Assembly: GCA_023376005.1 (NCBI GenBank)
Contig: CM042152.1
Coordinates: forward strand, 88,389,965-88,453,964
Length of the DNA: 64,000 bases
Source: Doryteuthis pealeii
Taxonomy: Eukaryota; Mollusca; Cephalopoda; Myopsida; Loliginidae
Direction of reading: 5' to 3'
The notes beneath the pieces were generated by a model, which did no database searches, was not told where the DNA came from, and saw nothing but the letters and a program-made list of their open reading frames with translations. Positions 20,561-32,132 of this stretch are shown one piece after another. The translations under genes were made by a program, and so were the position numbers. Each line of letters begins with the position of its first letter. The first letter of the stretch is position 1.

Positions 20561-21358
20561 TGTTAGCTTGTTGCTAGGATCTTTCCATTCTGTTGTATGC
20601 CTGGTGGTGTCTTCCAAATTCTATGCCTGTGTACATGTGTAAGTCTGTGTGTGTGTGTGTTATGTGTGTATGTCTGTCCAACAAAGGCTTAGTATCATTC
20701 CAGGTTTGGCCTATCCTTTTTTTTATATTAGAATAAATTAAACATAATAGAATAAAAAGTACAAAACATAAAATTGATATAGATTAGAATACTGTTCCCA
20801 GAATGACACACAAACTAAACCAGCCTTCCCATCATACCCCCAAAACTTAACAACCCTTACCATGATGCACCACACCACAACAGTATATAATGAAAATTAT
20901 GAACATACATAATACACTTGGTTTGGTAATCAGATATCAATAACTGTCAGTTTCTTGCCTAATATAATAAGTTCCTATTATGGTAATAGAGAAAAAATGT
21001 AGAGAGCTTTTTGTTTTGTAAGTAAAAACTAAAACAAATAAATGTAAGAATTTGGCTAAATTATCGACTACAGTGTTATTAAAAATAGAGGCAAATATGA
21101 GGAACGTGTTCAAGATTTGATAAGAAGAACCTATCATGATGAGAATTAGAATGATGTGTAATCAAATCTGATCTAGTGTAAGCCAATGATTTCTTTTTTT
21201 AAAAGTATCAATGGATAAAAGACTAATGAAGATTATAGAATATCATTGAGAATATATTAACATGTAAAATGATAAAATAATTTCTTCAGGTATATGGGAT
21301 ATTGTGTTAATCAAATATATATTTCTGTGGCCAATGTATTTTGAATTTATTCATAAAC
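20561..21358. other. Unassigned sequence
   Basis: Mostly AT-rich. A family D piece (CTGTCAGTTTCTTGCCT) lies at 20943-20960. No gene seen. Confidence 0.4.
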
Positions 21359-21359
21359 T

Positions 21360-21538
21360 CAGCGTATTAGTAGCACAAGGATCTGTGCAGTAAAGTGAGG
21401 AGCTGGTGGTAGGTGTGGCGCTCCACCTCAGATGCTAAAATAATCTCCTTGGTCTAGCAATAGTAAAAAGGGGATAGACTCCCTCGCTGTCTGGCTGATA
21501 CCGACATAAGGCCGCCCCAATAATTTTACTTTACTTAA
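21360..21538 (+). mobile_element. tRNA-derived SINE, family B, 5' truncated
   Basis: It lacks the tRNA-like head and begins in GCGTATTAGTAGCAC, then runs through 'GTAGGTGTGGCGCTCCACC' and 'GTCTGGCTGATACCGAC' to the TTTACTTTACTT tail. Confidence 0.8.
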
Positions 21539-21552
21539 TTATATATACATAT

Positions 21553-21832
21553 AGGAAGTGCATGGTGTATCGTTAAAGTCTTGGGAAATGGATTCGTCGC
21601 CCCGAGTTCAAATCCTGGACATGGTAATTGCATTTCACTTAGTGCTAATACCCTTGGGAAAGGTATGAATCCAACTCTCCCTCCAGCTATGGGTAAATAA
21701 TATGGCAGACTGGTCTCTGTAACCATGGTTAGGCAACCGGTCTAGGAGAAGGAAAACTCTGAATTCAAACCTGATAAACTCCGCTTAAGAAATTGACCCT
21801 TGTGTCAAATCCTGCTCGTGCGGAGGGTGTGT
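21553..21832 (+). mobile_element. tRNA-derived SINE, family A
   Basis: Near-complete copy. The A-box-like region is GTGCATGGTGTATCGTTAAA and the B box is GAGTTCAAATCCTGG. The body includes 'CCCTTGGGAAAGGTATG' and 'CTCCCTCCAGCTATGG', and the tail is 'TGTGTCAAATCCTGCTCG'. It is followed directly by a (TG)n(TA)n microsatellite. Confidence 0.85.
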
Positions 21833-21874
21833 GTGTGTTGTGTGTGCGTGTGTGTGTGTATATATATATATATC

Positions 21875-22800
21875 CCAAAAATAGGTTAGTTAATATCAAT
21901 TTTATAATGAAAATACTGACTTGCATAATAAAATTTGACAAAGTATGAAAATAGAATTTTCAGACATGAAGAATAAAGATAAGAAAAAAAAACTTTTTCT
22001 TTATTCACAATGAAGATTTTTCCTGATCACCAAGATTAATCTGTTTCATAATGCAATTCAGGTTATGCTCTAAAAGAATATTGAATTCAACTTCACCTTA
22101 TTCTCATCTCTCTCTCTTCTTTTCTTTTCCTTTCTTCATTACATTATCATTACTGTTTTTCGTGTTCAAGTATGGAGAATTTACAAGAAACTTACATTCA
22201 TAAATCATTGAAACATATCTTTACTTCCAATCAGTTAGTCACTAAGTGCAGAGATATAAATATCTATTTACTACAATAAAGAATCATCTGACAATGAGCC
22301 AAGATCAAAATATATTGATTCTTAAAGTTTTTCACTGTGTTTCTTGCAGACCCAGGATAGCCTGTAAAAATCAAAATGACAATAAATTAAAAATATGTTC
22401 TCTATGAATAGTTATATATTTTTCTGATGTTGAAAAATTATACCCAATGGCCAGTTTATCTGGTACAACCATTAGGCTCCCCCTCAGGTCTGATCCCCCA
22501 CCCAGAAAATAGTCAATTCTTCAGGGTACTGATTCTACAAAATGCTGGAAATGTTCCATAGAGACTGTTGGTAAAAAAAAATAAATGCAGTTGCTTTGGC
22601 TTTATGAAGGAATATTTTAAAGCAAGGATTTCTTTAAACTTCCATATCTTTTAATATTTGAAATGTTTTAAATATCTTATAATCAAATCAATGGAGGGAC
22701 GAGAATTTGCATTTATCAGGTAGAAAAATAACAATTTCATTAACTTGAAGATTTATAAACTATAATATTTTAGATTTGTTAAATTTTCAAAAAATTACAT
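21875..22800. other. Unassigned AT-rich sequence
   Basis: I see no gene, SINE or named element. A slightly GC-richer patch at 22440-22560 has no match elsewhere in the window. Confidence 0.4.
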
Positions 22801-22975
22801 TGGTTTTTCTAATCTGTCCCAATGACAGCCTTTGTTTAAGTGTAATATTAAACATATTTAGAAGTCTTTGATTTAAGGGAAATAACAGGTAAGTTTAGAT
22901 GAAAAAGCCATTTCATAGGAATGGGGCTCTGGACTTTAAAAAATTCTCTACAGGATTTTAAGAGTTAAATAGCAA
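22800..22975 (+). repeat. Dispersed duplicate, copy 1
   Basis: Shares about 150 bp with 31600-31785 (AATATTAAACATATTTAGAA, TTGATTTAAGG.AAATAACAG, GCTCTGGACTT). The class is unknown. Confidence 0.65.
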
Positions 22976-23007
22976 TAAACCTGCTCACTAAAATGACCAC
23001 TTATTAA

Positions 23008-23408
23008 TCTTTCTTTCTTCTTTCTTTCTTTCTTTCTTTCTTCTTTCTTTCTTTCTTTCTTTCTTTTTCTTTCTTTTTTTCTTTCTTCTTTCTTTCTCTT
23101 TCTTTCTTTTTTTCTTTCTTTCTTTCTTTCTCACTTTTTCTTTCTTTCTTTCTTTCCTCTTTCTTTCTTTCTTTCTTTCCTCACTTTCTTTCTTTTTCTT
23201 TTTTTTTTCTTTCTTTCTTTCTTCTTCTTTCTTTCTTTCTTCACTTTTTCTTTCTTTCTTTTCTTTCTTTCTTTCTTTCTTTCTTCACTTTTTCTTTCTT
23301 TCTTTCTTTTTTTCTTTCTTTCTTTTTTCTTCTCTTCACTTTTTCTTTTTCTTTCTCTCTTCTCTTCACTTTTTCTTCTTTCTCTTTCTTACTCTTTTTC
23401 TTTTTTTA
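23008..23408 (+). repeat. Polypyrimidine (CTTT)n tract, about 400 bp
   Basis: Almost uninterrupted C/T made of TTTC units, with periodic TCACTTTTTC interruptions. It is capable of triplex (H-DNA) formation by general knowledge of mirror-repeat polypyrimidine tracts. Confidence 0.95.
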
Positions 23409-23457
23409 AAAGCATTCTGTCATCCCTGTTGGTTGGAATTCAGTTGTCCGAAGAATA

Positions 23458-23650
23458 CGGGCGCCTCACAAGTGTAATGGTTTGGAATCTAGATTAGCAA
23501 ACCATTTTTAGTAGATTTGATTCTCACTGGGTGCTCCATACTTCTGGCCTAGTGCCATATCCAACCTAATAACTTATTAACAGCAGGTACTGTTAGTAAA
23601 CAATAAGTCAAGACTGTTTAGAATCCTTTTTTTTTCTTTAACAATCAAAT
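23458..23650 (+). mobile_element. tRNA-derived SINE, family C
   Basis: The head GGGCGCCTCACAAGTGTAA, the B-box-like GATTTGATTCTCACTGGGTG and the following CATACTT..GGCC match 26330 and 56458. The 5' GGGCGCC and the GGGTGCTCC after the T arm can pair as a tRNA-like acceptor stem. Confidence 0.75.
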
Positions 23651-23659
23651 CCTGACTTG

Positions 23660-24345
23660 TTTTTTTATCTTCAGTTTTGAAGTCTTTCTCTTTTGAACAG
23701 TACGGATCAATTGCTTGAGGCCACCTTAACTGCTTCAAAGAATCTCCTAATTGTACAAATAAGAGAAGCCCTCATGATTACACTAGTATAAAAGGAAGTT
23801 TTTACTTTCTCTTCGGTTTGGAGGCATACAACTCTGTGAAATACATCACTTAGGTTTGGTAATGGAAGAAGCCAACAGGATTGAATGTATAAAGAGAATC
23901 TTTACTTCTATTTTTATATGCATATCTGTTGTACTTTCTCTTTCTTGAAGAATTCCTGGACATTCTAGGCAAAAGAACTGGACATGCCATTCCTCACATT
24001 GTAGAATATCAAAGTTTTATAAGACTTGGATTATTCAACAAACTTTCATTCTTCAACTTATAAAACAGAATTGATAGACTAGCAAACTTAAGGACTTCTA
24101 TCAATATTTTTTTTTTTTGCATAAAGAGAAAAAGAATTGAAGAAAAATTAAATTCATTGCAGAATGATTTAAATTTTACATTACAAATTCTATATCAAAA
24201 TCAATGGACGTTCTTGGTTTTTAGAAATTATTTTTGTTTTAATTTTATAATCTGTTATGATAACATGATCAACAACTCCATTATTATCTTTAAATTAAAA
24301 TGATGGTACCAAAGAACCTATCATTCATGAGTGTCACACTTTCAG
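23660..24345. other. Unassigned sequence
   Basis: AT-rich, with no recognisable gene or repeat. Confidence 0.4.
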
Positions 24346-24349
24346 TTAG

Positions 24350-24595
24350 GTATATTCAGTGATTTTGCTAACTTTGAACCACGTATCTTTGAGGGGTAAC
24401 ACAGATTCTCAAAGATACATTAACTGACATGAAAAAATGTAAAATTTTTAAATAAAATAACTAGTGCATTAGATATTTTATTCATTAATATATCAACTCT
24501 CAAAATTTCATTAAATTCAATTAATTCTTGGTATTTTTTTCTTTCAGCAGGGTGGAATTTAGGTCAGTTAAGTTCGATCTAACCCTTTATGGAGA
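24350..24595. mobile_element. Family G hairpin-bearing repeat, copy 2
   Basis: The hairpin around CGTATCTTTGAG and CTCAAAGATACAT is followed by the same AT-rich body and 'TTAGGTCAGTTAAGTTCG' end as at 7088-7350. A lone end (TAGGTCCGTTAAGTTTG) sits at 24918-24935. Confidence 0.6.
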
Positions 24596-24619
24596 CTTAA
24601 AGTTTTGCACTCATCTCTA

Positions 24620-25295
24620 CTCTCTCTCTCTATATATATATATATATACCATGACTTATGTCACTAATTAGTTTATGCAATGGGGGGGGCGCATTGTAAG
24701 GCAGAATTCATGCAGATAAAAAAAATTTTCTCATTTAAATTAATGTAATTTCAAATAATTAATTTCAACCCAGTCCTGAAAAAGGAAATTAAGATAATTT
24801 TTAATAAAATTGCTTTAAAGCAAAGTTACAACTTCAAAATGACAATTATCAGTAATGAACAAAATCAAGGTACCACTGTGTGTGAATATATATATATATA
24901 AGGAGATAGTGTAGACATAGGTCCGTTAAGTTTGATTTAACCCCATAAAGCTTAATTATCAGATGATGACCAAGAATAGACAGTGCAACATATCATTTTA
25001 AGAAACTTTCCATTGCAAATATCATGCAATAATAGCACACACTACATGCAAAGTAGCATGTAATTAATTATATGCTTAGACAACAGAATTAACAAAGCAT
25101 GCATTAATCTATTCCATAGTTTTTTATGATTATCATTAAATTTTACACAACCAAGAACAGTATCAATCCAATATAGTCATTACCTTATTAAAACATTTAA
25201 TTATGTTGTCAATAAACTGAATTAATTATATCACGGGGGTTAAGATTCATGAAAATTATACAATGTAAGATGATTTGATTTGGTTTCTTTGTTTA
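24620..25295. other. Unassigned AT-rich sequence
   Basis: (TC)n and (TA)n at 24620-24650, a G8 run at 24682-24690 and (TA)n at about 24886-24902. No gene. Confidence 0.4.
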
Positions 25296-25299
25296 AACG

Positions 25300-25615
25300 C
25301 ATATCAATCTTTGTGGGGTATTTAATGCAAAACTTATCCTTGTAGAAGAAAAGTAGTGGCATATCAACCTTTGTGGGGTATTTAATGCAAAACTTATCCT
25401 TGTAGAAGAACAGTAGTGGCATATCAACCTTTGTGAGGTATCTGATCCAAAACTTATCCTTGTAGAAGAACAGTAGTGGCATATCAACCTTTGTGGGGTA
25501 TCTGATGCAAAACTTATCCTTGTAGAAGAACAGTAGTGGCATATCAAACCTTTGTGGGGTATGTGATGCCAAACTTATCCTTGTACAAACAGTAGTGGCA
25601 TATCAACCTTTGTAT
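25300..25615 (-). repeat. 60-bp minisatellite, about five units
   Basis: The unit runs GCATATCAACCTTTGTGGGG, TATTTAATGCAAAACTTATC and CTTGTAGAAGAACAGTAGTG. Because 60 is divisible by three, the minus strand stays open with a 20-residue repeat. This is a period effect, not evidence of a gene. The unit is built from the dispersed GGCATATCAACC...TTTAATGCC motif that also heads family P, so it appears to be a locally amplified piece of that family. Confidence 0.9.
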
Positions 25616-25703
25616 AAAAATCATCTTTATTTTAAAATTATGATGTTACTAAAAATTGACTATAATTATGGGAAAAAAATGAAAAAAATTGTATGATTTA
25701 ATC

Positions 25704-25745
25704 AAATTGACCTTGTGTCGCATCCTGCTCATGCAGAGTTGGTAT
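25704..25745 (+). mobile_element. SINE family A, 3' end only
   Basis: AATTGACCTTGTGTCGCATC followed by CTGCTCATGCAG, the family A tail, directly followed by (TA)n. Confidence 0.7.
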
Positions 25746-25820
25746 ATATATATATATGTATATATATGCATATGTATATGTATATATATGCATATTATAT
25801 ATATATATATATATATATAA
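25742..25820. repeat. (TA)n/(TGTA)n microsatellite
   Basis: Long alternating TA with TG interruptions. Tyr/Ile frames here are artefacts. Confidence 0.95.
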
Positions 25821-26328
25821 AGGACTCTTTGTTTTATTTTGAGAGACAAGTCATTTCCACATTTATACAAATTTCAAATCAACTTTTAGTCCAAGAGTTT
25901 TCTAGTTAACTTTAGAATACATCAGATATATCAATATTTATTCCTTCTCCTAAAATTCTTATTTTTCTGACCATAAATCTTCCTTGTCATAACAGTCCTA
26001 TTTCTTCAATTTTATAATGTTTTCTTTCACAGAAGAGAAAAAAAATCAAGTCCAATTACTTATTCACTTCATTTTTTGTTTTGAGAGAAATTCTAGACCA
26101 AAAAAGAACCATATATTTTCTCTTTGTTTGTACTTCTGGTCATTTCATTTTTATAGATTAATGAAATTGGTTGTAAGATGAAAATTCAAGATTTCTAAGA
26201 AATTGTACTTTAAGATTCAAGTAGAAATAAAGGTTTTCCGTTAAGAAAAAAAATCCCAAAAAAGAACAATATTTTTCAGCTGAAAGTTCTGTTCTGAAAA
26301 TAACATGAATACTACTTAGGAACAAGGA
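25821..26328. other. Unassigned AT-rich sequence
   Basis: Nothing recognisable. Confidence 0.4.
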
Positions 26329-26329
26329 A

Positions 26330-26530
26330 GGCATCCCATTGTGGTGTAATGGTTAGCAAGCTAGTCTTTCATATCCATTACTATTGAATACAGAGTTCGA
26401 TCCTCACTGGATGCCCTATACTTGCAATCTTGTGTTAAAGGATGTAACCTGTAGTTAATGGGTTGGGTAAATATCTACTCATGACCAGGGATGTATTTAC
26501 ACCTTAAGGCCCCTAGACTAATATGCGGAT
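26330..26530 (+). mobile_element. tRNA-derived SINE, family C
   Basis: Head GGCATCCCATTGTGGTGTAA, B box GAGTTCGATCCTCACTGG, then ATGCCCTATACTTGC and an AT-rich body. Confidence 0.75.
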
Positions 26531-27160
26531 TCTTCATTACATATGTTAACCCACGCCCATCTTTTTTTGTACTATTTTGTCTGATTTATTTTTGTCTGAT
26601 AATATTGAGCAATTTTACACTTATCAAATGTCTGTGTTCAATGAAAAGTAAAATTGTGTAAAGTAGACAGAATTTTGTATAACTAAAAAAGCTACATAAA
26701 AAAAATATACATGTATATAAAAAAAAATGTATCAAAATCTAGAGGGGGCCCCTACAAAGGTTCCTATTGAATTTAAAATACCGACTCCAAGAAAGGCCAA
26801 AATACTCTAAATTGTTTCAATTTAGTTAAAGGAAGCCCAATTAAATCTGAAAATAAACAAATCTCATCCCTTATTATTAGCCTTATTATTAGTCTTAATC
26901 AAGACTAGAGGGGGGGAGGCCCTTACAGGTCCTAGTAAATCCGATATGATGGATCTTAACAGTATTGAGAATTGTTCACATGAAACTTTTTAGATTTTCT
27001 TGACATCTATGAGAAAAATATGAAAAAAACTCAAGTTATTCCCTTCTTGGTTAAGTCAAGAACTTTTCAGTGCCCCCTTAAAAGACAACATATGTTAGAA
27101 AAATAGCTTGAAATTTTTCTGGGAACAATGACAATACACATACTGACACATCCTAAAGCA
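26530..27160. other. Unassigned sequence with GGGGCCC repeats
   Basis: Related GC-rich blocks occur at 26512, 26741 (TAGAGGGGGCCCCTAC) and 26904 (TAGAGGGGGGGAGGCCC). These could be hAT-like terminal debris, but I cannot establish ends or a target duplication. Confidence 0.3.
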
Positions 27161-27162
27161 GT

Positions 27163-27472
27163 ATTCAGGGTAAACGTTAACTTGTTCCTTCGTAAATTCC
27201 TACCATAAAATAAACTGAACCCTCATTTTATGTCCGTGTTTTTGCAATGAATGTTTATTTTTCTTGCACCCATTATTTTACAATACTGAATACATTTTTA
27301 TTTATTTAAAAACATTTATTGCAAACATATATATTTTATTTATTTAAAAACATTTATTGCCAACATATTTAAAATATTTATTGCAACAACACAGACATAA
27401 AATGAGGGTTCAGTTTATTTTATAGTAGGAATTTACGAGGAACAAGTTGAAGATTACCGTATTCAGACCAGA
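27163..27472. mobile_element. MITE-like element with about 75-bp terminal inverted repeats
   Basis: The left arm (TATTCAGGGTAAACGTTAAC through TTTTATGTCCGTGTT) and the right arm (its complement, ending CCGTATTCAG) match over about 75 bp. The loop holds two direct 37-bp units (TTTATTTATTTAAAAACATT..). It is about 310 bp with no coding frame. Target duplication is unresolved. Confidence 0.75.
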
Positions 27473-27867
27473 TTAGTTGAAATAAAGCCAAGAGAAATAA
27501 GGATACTTATATATATACAATATAATAAGGATACTTATAATATATACAATAATGACAATACTGTTCTGTTATCAAATGAATAAATATCCAAATAAACTAT
27601 AAGAAATAGAAAAAAGAAAATCAAAATTTGATAAATTAAAAAGAAACAACTGAATCAATGTTATATTGATAGAATTAGAAAGTGAAGTGTGAATGAGATA
27701 AATATTTCAAAGACAAGTTTTTTGGGTTTTTTTTAACAAGTGCTAAATTTCAGAAATATCTTTGAGTAGAGACCAAAATGAAAAATTCAAGAAAGTTGAA
27801 AAATATTCAGTATTTTAAAATGAAGAATATTTTTTTCAAAAAGGAAATAATGTAAGAAATAATTACA

Positions 27868-28941
27868 TCTTATTATAATGGATATTATGTATCTGTATGT
27901 ATACATCTCCACACTCGACAGTAGGCCTCTTAAATCTGTGGAAAAATTCACATACCTAGGTAGTAATATCTCATCCACAGAAAACGAATAGGAAAGGCAT
28001 GGCTGGCCACGAACAAATTATCAGTCGTATGGAAATCCAACCTCCCTGACAAGCTAAAGAGACTATTCTTCCAGGCTGTGTTGTATCGGTACTGCTATAT
28101 GGCTGTACCACCTGGACCCTAACAAAGCGCCTTGAAAATAAGCTGGATGTGAGCTGCACAAGAATGCTGCGAGAGGTCTTGAATAAGTCGTGGAAACAGC
28201 ATCCCACAAAGAAGCAACTGTATGGTCACCTGGCTCCCATCTCACAAATCATACGAATAAGGAGGGCTAGGCATGCAGGACACTGCTGGAGAAGCAAAAA
28301 TGAGCTCGTAAGCGACGTACTACTGTGGAGGCCAACACATGGACATGCTAATGTGGGCTGCCCAGCCAGGATCTACATCGACCAGCTATGTAAGGATGCT
28401 AGCTGCTGTGCAGAAGAGCTCCCAGAGTCGATGAATGATAGGGAAGGTTGGCGAGAGGTCATCATGGATATCCGTGCAAATTGCACGACATGATGATGAT
28501 GATGTATATAACTTAAACTATTTCACCATTGACATCACAATTCATTTAGATGTTTAAGTCATATTCTCAATTAAATATTCATTATGTAATCTTAATTAAC
28601 ATCTTATCTATTAACAAATTTAGAATCCTGCAAAGTGTATTATATATCTTGAAGAAATAAAAATTTACATAGTATAAGGCGTGGATAATTTACATACCAA
28701 TTTTAAGAAAACCAGATTTGATAAATTATTCATTGGTGTTATTGATTTCTAATATTAGTGTTTTATTCTCAAATGTATTAAAAGCAATCGTATGTATAAT
28801 TTTATATAAAGATCAATTAAAATAAAATTAAAATACGTGTAATCATTTTATATGTGTTCATATTTAGTTTTGTTAGCCTTTTTAATCTAATCTAATATTT
28901 TATTACATTAAACCTTAAATACTTGCACACAGAGGAGCATG
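27868..28941 (+). mobile_element. Helitron copy 5, decayed, with nested LINE
   Basis: It begins TCTTATTATAATGGA after A27867, the Helitron 5' end seen in the other copies. The right end has ACTTGCACACAGAGGAGCAT (a broken hairpin) and CAAG in place of CTAG. The sequence before the end (TTAGCCTTTTTAATCTAAT) matches the Helitron body. The middle is occupied by LINE sequence. Confidence 0.65.
27905..28505 (+). pseudogene. LINE reverse-transcriptase tail, 5' truncated
   Basis: It reads KFTYLGSNISST-like sequence, then KAWLATNKLSVVWKSNLPDK, a Cys-Thr-Thr-Trp-Thr-Leu block, and then a continuous frame (28149-28493) with NKSWKQHPTKKQLYGHL, RRARHAGHCWRSKNELVSDV and a final NDREGWREVIMDIRA. This is the C-terminal region of a non-LTR retrotransposon polyprotein common in aquatic invertebrates. 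It ends at a TGA stop followed by (ATG)n, a usual kind of LINE 3' tail. The fingers, palm catalytic Asp residues and endonuclease are missing. A second fragment of the same family lies at 46056-46400. Confidence 0.85.
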
Positions 28942-28959
28942 TTTTTGCAAGTATCTCTA

Positions 28960-29225
28960 ATTATAAATGTGTATATCAGTGGGTCACATTTTTTCTACTT
29001 CACTCCTAGAGGCTGTAGCCAAACATATCATACCATCTTGAAATCAGGCAAACACCATAAGCAAATTAAAAATATCAAGGCTGAATCTGGACCTGCAATT
29101 CTGAAATTTTGGATTCATAAGTTTTAAGTTTTGTGATTGCTTTTGGTCATTTTTTATGGGACTTTTGCTGTATTCATTGAGTTACATAATTCATAGGTAG
29201 CCTACGTATTGTGTAACAGAAGTAA
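28960..29225. other. Unassigned sequence
   Basis: No gene or repeat recognised. Confidence 0.4.
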
Positions 29226-29800
29226 GTTTATGATGATAATAATAATAATACCAGAAGTAAGATGATGATAATAATAATACCAGAAGTAAGTTTATGATAA
29301 TAATAATACCAGAAGTAAGTTTATGATAATAATAATAATACAGAAGTAAGTTTATGATAATAATAATTAGAAGTAAGTTTATGAATAATAATAATACCAG
29401 AAGTAAGTAATTAATATGATAATAATAATAATACCAGAAGTAAGTTTATGATAATAATAATACCAGAAGTAAGTTTATGATGATAATAATAATACCAGAA
29501 GTAAGTTTATGATAATAATAATAATAATACCAGAAGTAAGTTTATGATAATAATAATAATATACCAGAAGTAATTATGATAATAATAATAATAATAATAC
29601 CAGAAGTAAGTTTATGATGATAATAATAATAATAATAATACCAGAAGTAAGTTTATGATAATAATAATAATAATACCAGAAGTAAGTTTATGATAATAAT
29701 AATAATAATAATACCAGAAGTTTTATGTAATAATAATAATACCAGAAGTAAGTTTATGATAATACCAGAAGTAAGTTATGATAATAATACTAGGCATGTA
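29216..29800 (+). repeat. Variable minisatellite, units of 24-40 bp with (ATA)n
   Basis: About 18-20 units of CCAGAAGTAAGTTTATGATA followed by a variable number of AAT triplets. Length changes arise in the triplet part, so this is a compound mini- and microsatellite. Confidence 0.95.
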
Positions 29801-31140
29801 GGGATTAAAATTAAATGAAATAAAAACGAAAAAAAAAAAAAAAAATCTTCCATGAGCCCTCAGACAGGACCTAGCCTAAATTCAAGTTTAAAATAAACTT
29901 TACACAAGATGATTTATAAAAAAATTAGTTCTTAATTTAAATTTTTTTCAGTGAATAACCCAGATTGATATTGCATTTATTTTAAAAGCAGATTTTCTAT
30001 TTCTTTACTTGTGTATAGCCATGTTTTTTTTTTTTTTTTTCTCTTTTGATGTTCTATCAGCTTAAACCTTTAGGTAAAACAAAACAAAAAAATATATATC
30101 CAGCAAGACCAAGGTATTATCAGATACCTTTTGTTATGGCAAACAGATATGACACTGAATCATGAGGAAAATCAATTAGGTTTTTCTGTTTTTGTTAAAA
30201 GAATAAAAGTTATCTAAGAAGCTGTCAGAATGTCTTAAATGATTCTTTGCAAGAAAATCTATATGAATAAAATCAAAATGGCTTTTTCTTTCGGTCATTC
30301 AAGAAGGAAAAGGTAATTGGATTCCTTATAAACAAAGCAATTTGATTCTTTGCATCTTTAAATACCTCATAAATCACTCTCTTCAAAGACATTAACACCA
30401 AAAAATCTATGTCCACACAACTTAAGTTATATCAACACATTATTCTTACATGATAATAGTGAACTAACATTCAAGAAAGTAGAACATGCACAACTTTTAT
30501 AGTATATCTTTGTAATTCAATGTTCTTTAATCAATGATAAGAACAAAGATGGAACTCAAAATGTGGTGACACAGCCTCGAAGAGGAAGAACCCCCAGAGA
30601 ACCCGATATGGTCGGAGACAAAGACATCAGAAGATAAAAGACCCTAAAAAGTAATAAGAAGACTATTTAACCAATTTACCTTTTAGTATCTGTATTAATA
30701 GCTATATGAAAATAACAGCCATGAGTTTTTGAACAAATTGACGGATAAAGACCTAGGGAACCAATATCATTGCTAAATAAGCCGAAGTACAAACTTCCAA
30801 AGTAAAGAAACAGATATTCTGTCAAATATTCATTGATTTCATATGGATATTTAAGAAACAGAGCCTTGTTCTTCAAAATTAAATCAATATTTGTATAAAA
30901 TTATAAGCAATACTTCCTTTCAATCTCTTACACTATATCTTTGTAATTCAAGAATACAACACAAAGAAATTCATGAAAAATGAAAAAAATTAAAATTAAA
31001 ATAAATATAAAGAATTTAGGGTTATTTCCTAGTTGAGTAACATGATATTACAGAGTGACCCAGAAAAAACAGAACCCAAATTATTCATTTATTTTCCCAT
31101 TAAACTAATCCTAAACTCTAACCCTTGTTGGACATTTTTT
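29801..31140. other. Unassigned AT-rich sequence
   Basis: A16-18 and T17-18 runs at 29829 and 30024. The segment 30540-30660 (CCTCGAAGAGGAAGAACCCC) is GC-richer and codes a short Arg-rich peptide in one frame. I cannot assign it. Confidence 0.35.
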
Positions 31141-31142
31141 AA

Positions 31143-31192
31143 TAGCATATCAACCTTCATGGGTTATTTAATGCCAAAACTATACTTGAAAA
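31143..31192 (+). repeat. Single dispersed GGCATATCAACC...TTTAATGCC unit
   Basis: AGCATATCAACCTTCATGGG followed by TTATTTAATGCCAAAAC, the motif at the head of family P and in the 25300 array. Other single copies lie at 50397-50432, 60240-60273 and 61727-61757, with an inverted one at 36370-36425. Confidence 0.65.
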
Positions 31193-31599
31193 AAAAAAAT
31201 AGTACTGGTACTATTTAACCTAAAGCTGGGGAGATGGGTGGGGGTCTAGCTTTTCAATACCCAATAAGTAAACAAAAATTATTACCTAACCTAGAAGTGT
31301 TCTTACTGGATGCTTATTATCATGAATTTATCTCAAACCAGCATGTTTTTTAAAGTTACTCCCTAGCTTTGTTTTCAAATTACCCAATGGAAAAAAATCT
31401 TAATCAAATATTGATGACATACAAGCATTCAGAGTTACCTTTCATCTTTTATATCTTCAAATTGGATGAGTATTATGCATAATTAAGTTTGAAAGAACAA
31501 GGTTATGACTATTTAACAAAATCAAACTCGTGTCTGACATTAACTCTTAAAGTCCTATACCACCTCATTCCACCCAGTCAGAAGTCTCATTCGTTTTCC

Positions 31600-31790
31600 T
31601 AATACATCCCAAATGATAACCTTTGTTTAAATGTAATATTAAACATATTTAGAAATCTTTGATTTAAGGTAAATAACAGGTAACTTTAGATGCAAATGTC
31701 ATTTTTAGCCTTTTTTTTATATATCCTTATAGGAATGCTCTGGACTTAGAAAATTCTCAACAGGATGTTAAGAGTTAATGTAGATCTTTA
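31600..31790 (+). repeat. Dispersed duplicate, copy 2
   Basis: Homologous to 22800-22975, with an insertion of a T-rich segment (31705-31735). Confidence 0.65.
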
Positions 31791-31854
31791 CTCGAGTATA
31801 ATTAATGTCCAGTATAATAGACGACTCACAGGTAATATATTGATGCTCATAAAA

Positions 31855-32132
31855 CAACAGAGGTGTTTGTGGTGTAACAGTTATCATCATAGGAAATGGA
31901 CATAGTGACCAGAGTTCAAAATCTGAAAATCTGGAAAAGGCTGTTTCCATTTCCCATAACACCGATACCCTTGATAAAGGTGTGCATTCAAATATTCTCC
32001 CTCCAGCTATGGGTAAATAGTAGGTCAGACTGGGCTCTTTAACCTTTTTATGGCAACTAAAGAAGAAAAACTCTGAATACTAACTACACTTAAAAACTGA
32101 TCTTGTGTTGCATCCTCTTCATGTGGAGGAGT
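31855..32132 (+). mobile_element. SINE family A, degenerate
   Basis: Recognisable by GTGGTGTAACAGTTATC, GAGTTCAAAATCTG, 'CTCCCTCCAGCTATGGG', AAATAGTAGGTCAGACTGGG and 'CTTGTGTTGCATCCTC'. Confidence 0.7.

Noticed and set aside
25240..25572. 110-codon repetitive protein
   Set aside because: A 60-bp tandem repeat keeps the frame open. A second overlapping frame is open for the same reason, which argues against coding.
26700..26930. hAT transposon ends (GGGGCCC blocks)
   Set aside because: No complementary ends or 8-bp target duplication could be identified.
29216..29800. CRISPR-like array (repeat plus variable spacers)
   Set aside because: The variable parts are only AAT triplets of differing number, so this is a compound minisatellite in a eukaryotic genome.
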